This document shows positions 7,118 through 10,611 of a stretch of DNA of 10,611 nucleotides, in pieces (the first letter of the stretch is position 1; the number at the start of each line of letters is the position of its first letter). The position numbers were made by a program, and so were the translations under genes. The DNA is taken from NCBI GenBank assembly GCA_964473715.1, contig CAYYQC010000032.1, positions 1 to 10,611 on the forward strand. The letters run 5' to 3'. Under the pieces are notes generated by a model. The model was not told the DNA's origin and did no database searches. It saw nothing but the letters and a program-made list of their open reading frames with translations. Origin of the DNA: 2-12-FULL-41-16 sp964473715. Lineage in GTDB: Bacteria; Patescibacteriota; Patescibacteriia; Magasanikbacterales; UBA922.

Positions 7118-7270
7118 TGTTCTGCGGCAGCCCTATAAATCCCTTTTTCAAACAAGCGCAACGCTGGAAGTCCGCTGTGTTGATTCCCTTATATATTGTT
7201 TTTCTTTATTGGACGAGGGCAATGCCAAGAGTAGGGGTATGGGTTGCTGCAGAACAACCCATCATTTTTT
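7118..7270 (+). ncRNA. Candidate structured non-coding RNA, 6S-like layout, family not established
   Basis: Positions 7118-7133 pair with 7241-7256 in an uninterrupted 16-bp stem (5' arm core GTTCTGCGGCAGCCC, 3' arm core GGGTTGCTGCAGAAC). Two pairs are G-U on the plus strand but would be A-C mismatches on the minus strand, which argues for a plus-strand RNA. An inner helix follows, 7139-7144 ATCCCT with AGGGGT (7233-7238), again with one G-U in plus sense. Then comes a large internal bubble holding two mini-hairpins (AGCG-CAA-CGCT and GGC-AAT-GCC), and an apical helix GTCC/GGAC. Long closing stem, central bubble and apical stem recall 6S RNA, but I cannot confirm that family. It lacks the tRNA-like ends of tmRNA and the conserved SRP RNA loop, and it is too short for RNase P RNA. 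It is preceded by a TTGACA promoter and ends in a terminator. Existence is moderately supported; identity is weak. Confidence 0.5.
7241..7270 (+). terminator. Rho-independent terminator of the candidate RNA
   Basis: GGGTTG (7241-7246) pairs with CAACCC (7255-7260) around an 8-nt loop, followed by ATCATTTTTT. The U-tract exists only in the plus direction, and on the opposite strand it encodes the last lysines of the methyltransferase. The left arm of this hairpin is also the 3' arm of the long closing stem, so the two structures exclude each other. Confidence 0.5.
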
Positions 7271-7873
7271 AGCTAACACGATCTGGTTAATCCAAATCGT
7301 GTTTTCTTTTACCAAAGTTTCTGATTCAATCAAAAAAGCCAATTCTTCTAAAATTTCTCGGACTTCTTCTGGCCGATGATAGAAGGATTCAATCACGATT
7401 GGCCCGACTTTAGTTTCCACTACCGGCGGATCTTTTTGATTAACATTAGTAACTAAAAATAATCCCCCATCTTTGAGCACCCTGTACACTTCATCAAAAA
7501 AACGAGTGGGATTTTTTAAGTGCACAATTAAAAATGCAGCCGTAACAATGTCAAAGTAATTATCCGGAAACGGCAGAGATTCTGCCTCTCCCACCACTAT
7601 TTCAATATGCCGATTTTTTCGGGCCAATACTTTGAGCATTTCGGCAGACACATCGCAAGCAGTCACTACCCCACCCTTTTTTTGCAAAGGGATGGCTAAT
7701 CGACCAGTACCAGCACCAACATCTAAAATCTTCTTACCCATGACATCACCAAGCAATTCAAAAACCTGACCTTTTTCAAAACTATTTAAATAGGCTTCTT
7801 TTTTATCATACCCACCACTCGCCAGGTCATACCCAGGCGCAGAATCTAATACTTGTGTTTTTTTCTTGTTCAT
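7262..7873 (-). CDS. Class I SAM-dependent methyltransferase (Methyltransf_11 type)
   Basis: A 203-residue soluble protein with a Rossmann-like methyltransferase core. Motif I is ILDVGAGTGR (49-58), which binds S-adenosylmethionine. An acidic residue closing beta-2 is D74 in ACDVSAEML, EAESLPFPDNYFDIV (96-110) carries the adenine-side and motif IV region, and VLKDGGLFLVTN (132-143) is the usual beta-5 signature of UbiE/Methyltransf_11 enzymes. The substrate cannot be inferred; no specificity domain or useful neighbour is seen. Its ATG overlaps the stop of the upstream membrane-protein gene by 4 bp (ATGA), so the two are probably translated together. It ends next to the plus-strand RNA terminator, whose U-tract lies within its last two lysine codons. 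Confidence 0.87.
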   Translation of the reverse strand: MNKKKTQVLDSAPGYDLASGGYDKKEAYLNSFEKGQVFELLGDVMGKKILDVGAGTGRLAIPLQKKGGVVTACDVSAEMLKVLARKNRHIEIVVGEAESLPFPDNYFDIVTAAFLIVHLKNPTRFFDEVYRVLKDGGLFLVTNVNQKDPPVVETKVGPIVIESFYHRPEEVREILEELAFLIESETLVKENTIWINQIVLAKK

Positions 7874-8388
7874 TTATTTTTTAAAATAACTAATAATTCA
7901 CCAGGCACATCACCAGTTGAGACAGCTTGCTCAAGCCAACGCTCCACTTGTTCACGATCACTTTGTCCCAAGGTGGATAGAACAAAATTTACTCGCTTAT
8001 TATTTTTAGTTTTAATTTCTGCTAAACGACGATGCACGCGCACCATAGCGCCAGCACCATTTACCATACGCGTACTTTCTTTAAACTGCACTGAAGCAAT
8101 ATTATTCCAAGCAACACGTGGCGAAACTACTGGCTGTCGTTGAGAGATTATTTCTGAATTAATAGTAATAGTACTTTGCCCAAAAAATTGAATTCTAAAC
8201 CAGACAAAAAATAATAATAGTGGCAAACCTAAAATCACATTTTTATAACTACTGTCACTTGGCCAATTTGTGACAGCTTGCGATAAAAGAGTTAGGGTAA
8301 AAAATATACCAATTCCGCAAAAAATCCAAAGCGAGATTGAACTCCACAAACTATATTTTTGAGTAGGGGCAAAGATCAGAGTATGCAT
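7870..8388 (-). CDS. Two-TM membrane protein with a PH-like cytoplasmic tail, function unknown
   Basis: A 172-residue protein I do not recognise by name. Residues about 14-37 and 50-69 are hydrophobic helices forming a hairpin. The rest (about 71-155) is a beta-rich region, including ITINSEIISQRQPVVSP, VAWNNIASVQF and RVNFVLST, ending in a helix (DREQVERWLEQAV). This layout is that of bacterial PH-like (DUF304/bPH2-type) membrane proteins, but the match is by pattern only. It follows comEC with a 40-bp gap and shares a 4-bp overlap with the methyltransferase. A TATGCT -10-like box lies 14 nt before its start, and no Shine-Dalgarno sequence is present. Confidence 0.75.
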   Translation of the reverse strand: MHTLIFAPTQKYSLWSSISLWIFCGIGIFFTLTLLSQAVTNWPSDSSYKNVILGLPLLLFFVWFRIQFFGQSTITINSEIISQRQPVVSPRVAWNNIASVQFKESTRMVNGAGAMVRVHRRLAEIKTKNNKRVNFVLSTLGQSDREQVERWLEQAVSTGDVPGELLVILKNK

Positions 8389-8402
8389 AGTTAATTAACT
8401 TT

Positions 8403-8408
8403 AGCATA
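8403..8408 (-). promoter_or_regulatory. Possible -10 element before the PH-like membrane protein gene
   Basis: The minus strand reads TATGCTAA, close to the TATACTAA seen at two other starts in the window. It is 14 nt from the ATG at 8388. No -35 is recognisable, so this rests on position and on similarity to the other boxes. Confidence 0.25.
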
Positions 8409-8428
8409 AGTAATAGATAAAATCTACT

Positions 8429-9967
8429 TTATTTTTTTCTTTTTTTGTGGCGAATAATAGACATTATTAACAGTATATACACAAGTAAAGCCAGCCATGC
8501 GGGTGCGCGGATATCCACACTGGCCCATGATAATCCCGCAAACCATTTTACCACAATAATAATATATTGCATGCCCATATGCGCTGGCCAGGCCACAATA
8601 ATTCCTAATTGAGGGATAATTGAGCCAATCATCACGGCTACAACACCAGCCAGCATGAGCCAAGAAATAAGCCAAAGAATTAACACATTTACAATGGGTG
8701 CTATTAGTGATAGACGACCAAATTGATATAAAATTAAAGGTAAGGTGGAAATAATTGCGGAAAAAGTAGAGAGAATATTTTCACGTAAACCCAACCATTC
8801 TGGTAAATATTTTTCAAATCTTTGGAGCAGGGGGCTCACATATACTAAACCAAGCGTGGATAAAAACGAGAGTTGAAAACCAGCATCGTACCAAAGCACT
8901 AATGGGTTTTGTAAAACCATAATCACGGCCGCGGTTACCATGACATTACCAATGCGCGATAAGCGGCCAACGTGTTTGGCTAGGAGTGCAATAATTCCCA
9001 TGACTCCCGCACGGACAACTGAGGCCGAAGCACCCGTAAATATAACAAAACCTACAATTCCAACAGATACCAGCCAAAAAGCTTTTTGCCTCTGTACTTG
9101 GGCGTAGGTGGCAGTAGTAATTAAAATTGTAGCAATCACGGAAATGTTAAACCCAGACACGGCTACGATATGGGTAACACCAGTGCGACTAAATAATTCA
9201 TTAAGTTCACCAAGCCCGCCGCGATATCCATATAATAAACCAGCCATAAAACTAGCCTCTGGTTCTGGCCACAAATCAGATATTTTATTCGCGAGTGCAT
9301 GTTTGGCTTGTAAAATTGCCGTAAAAATATAATCATCATTGCCGCTTGAGAGTTTGGTAATTTGTGAGCGATTACAGATGGCAAAAACCTTTTGCAAGGC
9401 CAAATACAAATCATACCTGAAAGTTTGCCCCGTTAATTCATCAACAATTGGTTCTGGTTTTTCCAATGCGCAGGTTATTTTTAATTGATCGCCATAATTA
9501 TATTGTGGATAACGGTCGCTTTTTAAATATATTCGACCAGCCACTTGATGTGATACTCCTGACACATTCGCCACATAGGCATCTACCACATAGCGAGTAC
9601 TATCCAAACGCCTGTCTGGTTCAAGTGCCACCACCCCAACTATTGTTACTTTTTTACCAGTGTAAAATTCCACTCGTTCTTCAGTATTTGGCGGAAAAAT
9701 TAAAATAAATCGCAAACCTCCAAAAAAAATTGAAGTCAGAACAGCCACAATTCGCACTGTCCAAAAATATTTTTCACTTAGATATTCCCTACATAAAAAA
9801 TATACTATCCAAACCAACCCCAATATTCCAAAAATAATAACGGCAATTTCCTTACTAATTTTTAATTCCAATAACGAAGTCATGGTCACCCCAATTAAAA
9901 AAGCCAAGCACAAAATTGCAAACATTTTGCTTTTAGAAAAGAAGATTTTATGGAGTTTGATTAACAT
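8429..9967 (-). CDS. comEC: ComEC/Rec2-like DNA-uptake channel lacking the metallo-beta-lactamase domain
   Basis: A 512-residue polytopic membrane protein. In order: two or three N-terminal helices, an OB-fold (DUF4131-like) soluble region at about 100-205 (KVTIVGVVALEPD...YGDQLKITC), then the Competence domain with its hallmarks LLYGYRGGLG (244-253), HIVAVSGFN (266-274), SVVRAG (316-321) and DAGFQLSFLSTLGL (361-374). More helices and a basic end (RHKKRKK) follow. In competent bacteria ComEC moves single-stranded DNA across the inner membrane. Typical ComEC has about 700-800 residues with a C-terminal metallo-beta-lactamase domain. Here it stops after the channel, and a separate MBL protein is encoded at 6148-7065. 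I chose ATG 9967; an upstream TTG at 9982 adds five residues but is less likely. No Shine-Dalgarno sequence is seen, and a TATAAT box lies 15 nt upstream. Confidence 0.9.
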   Translation of the reverse strand: MLIKLHKIFFSKSKMFAILCLAFLIGVTMTSLLELKISKEIAVIIFGILGLVWIVYFLCREYLSEKYFWTVRIVAVLTSIFFGGLRFILIFPPNTEERVEFYTGKKVTIVGVVALEPDRRLDSTRYVVDAYVANVSGVSHQVAGRIYLKSDRYPQYNYGDQLKITCALEKPEPIVDELTGQTFRYDLYLALQKVFAICNRSQITKLSSGNDDYIFTAILQAKHALANKISDLWPEPEASFMAGLLYGYRGGLGELNELFSRTGVTHIVAVSGFNISVIATILITTATYAQVQRQKAFWLVSVGIVGFVIFTGASASVVRAGVMGIIALLAKHVGRLSRIGNVMVTAAVIMVLQNPLVLWYDAGFQLSFLSTLGLVYVSPLLQRFEKYLPEWLGLRENILSTFSAIISTLPLILYQFGRLSLIAPIVNVLILWLISWLMLAGVVAVMIGSIIPQLGIIVAWPAHMGMQYIIIVVKWFAGLSWASVDIRAPAWLALLVYILLIMSIIRHKKRKK

Positions 9968-9982
9968 TTTGGATATTGACAA

Positions 9983-9988
9983 ATTATA
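9983..9988 (-). promoter_or_regulatory. -10 element upstream of comEC
   Basis: The minus strand has a consensus TATAAT 15 nt before ATG 9967. A second TATAAT lies at 9997-10002, inside a near direct repeat of AAATTATAAT (9981-9990 and 9995-10004). No clear -35 is present. If used, the transcript would begin only about 8 nt before the start codon, and the TTG at 9982 would not be transcribed. Confidence 0.4.
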
Positions 9989-10016
9989 ATTTTTAAATTA
10001 TAGTTAATTTACTTTC

Positions 10017-10038
10017 GCCACTAGAGAAATTTAGTGGC
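10017..10038. other. Perfect hairpin (7-bp stem, 8-nt loop) upstream of comEC
   Basis: GCCACTA (10017-10023) pairs exactly with TAGTGGC (10032-10038). No U-tract follows on either strand, so it is not a standard terminator. It sits 3 nt from the larger hairpin at 10042-10074. It could be an operator, an mRNA-stability element or a palindromic repeat. Confidence 0.5.
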
Positions 10039-10041
10039 CCG

Positions 10042-10074
10042 ACAACCCCGACTCCTCTTTTGGACCGGGGTTGT
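10042..10074. other. Perfect 9-bp GC-rich hairpin, possible transcription stop after the PemK/MazF gene
   Basis: ACAACCCCG (10042-10050) pairs exactly with CGGGGTTGT (10066-10074) around a 15-nt loop that can form a small inner TCC/GGA helix. It lies just past the stop at 10081. It lacks a U-tract on the minus strand, while the plus strand has only AGAATTTT. A terminator role is therefore uncertain even though the stem is strong. Confidence 0.5.
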
Positions 10075-10080
10075 AGAATT

Positions 10081-10500
10081 TTAGGCCAAAATTTTGTTGA
10101 ATTTTTCTTTAATCAATGAAAAATCTTCTGGTTTAACTGTTTCAACATAATTAATAAGTCTTTTAATACTAATCGTTCTAGGTTGCGGCAAAACTACAGC
10201 CCCTTGCTTTCCATCTATTGGTAATTTAAAATAATTCTCGTTTTCCTCTCTAACTTTGGTAGTTAGCGGCAGAACTAGACACATAGAATGAGAGAACTTC
10301 TTTAAGATCAAAACCGGTCTTTCAAAACTAGAATTTTTACCATCCATCTCATGCCCAATATTTTTGCCTAAAGCAGCCCACCATATCTCGCGTTCGTAAA
10401 AATGAAACCCTGGTTCAGATTCAGAATCATGTTGAATTTTCTTCTCAGTCCACTCCCAAAAAACTTGATTCTCTGATGTGTATTCTATTATTTTTTCCAT
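10081..10500 (-). CDS. PemK/MazF-family protein (type II toxin-like), no adjacent antitoxin seen
   Basis: A 139-residue protein. From about residue 36 it follows the PemK/MazF fold: EIWWAALGKNIGHEMDGK (the family's xIWWxxLGxxxGxE start), then ERPVLILKK (60-68), LVLPLTTK (74-82) with the conserved threonine, AVVLPQPRTISIKRL near 100-114 (the dimer and active-site strand, with an arginine), and a C-terminal helix. Known members are ribosome-independent mRNA endonucleases held in check by an antitoxin encoded just upstream. Here the first about 35 residues (IIEYTSENQVFWEWTEKKIQHDSESEPGFHFYE) form an N-terminal extension not seen in standard MazF, and no antitoxin gene lies in the 111 bp upstream or downstream. 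It may be an orphan or part of a distant pair, or the activity may have changed. The start ATG 10500 lacks a Shine-Dalgarno sequence. Confidence 0.8.
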   Translation of the reverse strand: MEKIIEYTSENQVFWEWTEKKIQHDSESEPGFHFYEREIWWAALGKNIGHEMDGKNSSFERPVLILKKFSHSMCLVLPLTTKVREENENYFKLPIDGKQGAVVLPQPRTISIKRLINYVETVKPEDFSLIKEKFNKILA

Positions 10501-10503
10501 ATT

Positions 10504-10555
10504 TTATTTTTTTGCAAACAAAAAACCGCTAGGAATGCGGCTCAATTCCCCTCCT
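10504..10555 (-). promoter_or_regulatory. Leader of the PemK/MazF gene: strong Shine-Dalgarno match with possible leader peptide and attenuator
   Basis: The minus strand carries AGGAGG (10555-10550), the clearest Shine-Dalgarno match in the window, yet 50 nt from the gene start. It is followed 4 nt later by a TTG-initiated 13-codon frame ending in TAA at 10506-10504. Within it, GGAAT and ATTCC can pair in competition with the CCGC/GCGG hairpin before a T6 run. The pattern resembles an attenuator, but the frame could be chance. Confidence 0.2.
10520..10540 (-). terminator. Short terminator-like hairpin ahead of the PemK/MazF gene
   Basis: On the minus strand CCGC and GCGG (10540-10537 and 10529-10526) enclose a 7-nt loop and are followed by TTTTTT (10525-10520). 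The stem is only 4 bp, so it is weak alone. It could end upstream transcription or act as an attenuator 20 nt before the gene. Confidence 0.4.
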
Positions 10556-10571
10556 AATATTTACTGTAAAC

Positions 10572-10610
10572 AAAAACACTACTCTCTTCAAGTAGTGTTT
10601 TTTATTTTTT
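10572..10610. terminator. Bidirectional rho-independent terminator at the right edge
   Basis: AACACTACT (10575-10583) pairs exactly with AGTAGTGTT (10591-10599) around a 7-nt loop. The plus direction continues into TTTTATTTTTT, and the minus direction into TTTTTGTTT. It probably ends the transcript of a minus-strand gene just outside the window, or of a convergent plus-strand one, and insulates the PemK/MazF gene. Confidence 0.7.
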
Positions 10611-10611
10611 G

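Noticed and set aside
7066..7161. Upstream start (ATG 7161) for the MBL protein
   Set aside because: The extra 32 residues have no membrane or domain character, cross a promoter and the opposite-strand RNA, and would displace the natural anchor start MKKIFLFF.
7118..7256. Inverted repeat as the ends of a miniature transposable element
   Set aside because: No target-site duplication flanks it. The two arm differences are both G-U compatible, and a promoter and terminator frame it, so an RNA fits better.
7118..7270. RNA identified as tmRNA, SRP RNA or RNase P RNA
   Set aside because: There are no tRNA-like ends or tag frame, no conserved SRP apical loop, and the length is far below that of RNase P RNA.
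8424..8675. Minus-strand 83-codon frame
   Set aside because: It lies within the 3' part of comEC in another frame and has no features of its own.
9968..9982. TTG at 9982 as the comEC start
   Set aside because: The ATG five codons downstream is a better start, and the TATAAT box at 9983-9988 would place the transcript start past the TTG.
1..10611. tRNA or rRNA genes, insertion sequences, prophage attachment sites
   Set aside because: I saw no cloverleaf with CCA-type acceptor, no rRNA signature, no transposase or integrase, and no flanking duplications.

Overview
The window reads as part of a small-genome bacterium, most likely a member of the Patescibacteria (Candidate Phyla Radiation). This is inference from gene content: a type IV pilus or competence set (prepilin, prepilin peptidase, PilM-like ATPase, ComEC-like channel), small single-domain proteins, short gaps, moderate-to-low GC, and almost no Shine-Dalgarno sequences. 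TGA is used as a stop by several genes, so this is not a code-25 lineage such as Gracilibacteria. All protein genes lie on the minus strand, so transcription runs from the right edge to the left. The only plus-strand unit I can support is a candidate structured RNA.

Right to left: 10501-10611 holds two terminator-like hairpins. An orphan PemK/MazF-family protein follows (10081-10500), then a gap with two clean hairpins (10017-10074), then the membrane channel part of ComEC without its metallo-beta-lactamase domain (8429-9967). Next are a two-TM protein with a PH-like tail (7870-8388) and a class I SAM methyltransferase (7262-7873), which overlap by 4 bp. The 196-bp gap at 7066-7261 carries the candidate plus-strand RNA (about 7118-7270), with its own promoter and terminator.

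Left of that RNA are a membrane-anchored metallo-beta-lactamase protein of the ComEC C-terminal type (6148-7065) and, overlapping it by 4 bp, a secreted membrane-anchored protein with thrombospondin type 3 calcium-binding repeats (5003-6151). Then come pilM (3842-4975), a CheY-like receiver (3406-3786), a prepilin (2942-3382), a prepilin peptidase (2256-2924) and a P-type cation ATPase that runs off the left edge (1-2269).

Together the genes suggest a cell-surface module. A prepilin is made, cleaved by the peptidase and assembled with help from PilM. DNA brought in could pass through the ComEC channel, with the separate metallo-beta-lactamase protein acting outside the membrane. The calcium-repeat protein is a candidate surface or pilus-associated factor. 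Recurrent TATACT/TATGCT/TATAAT -10 boxes sit 14-38 nt upstream of start codons and imply very short leaders. The most unusual points are the candidate RNA at 7118-7270, the split comEC, and the calcium-repeat protein placed between the MBL gene and pilM.
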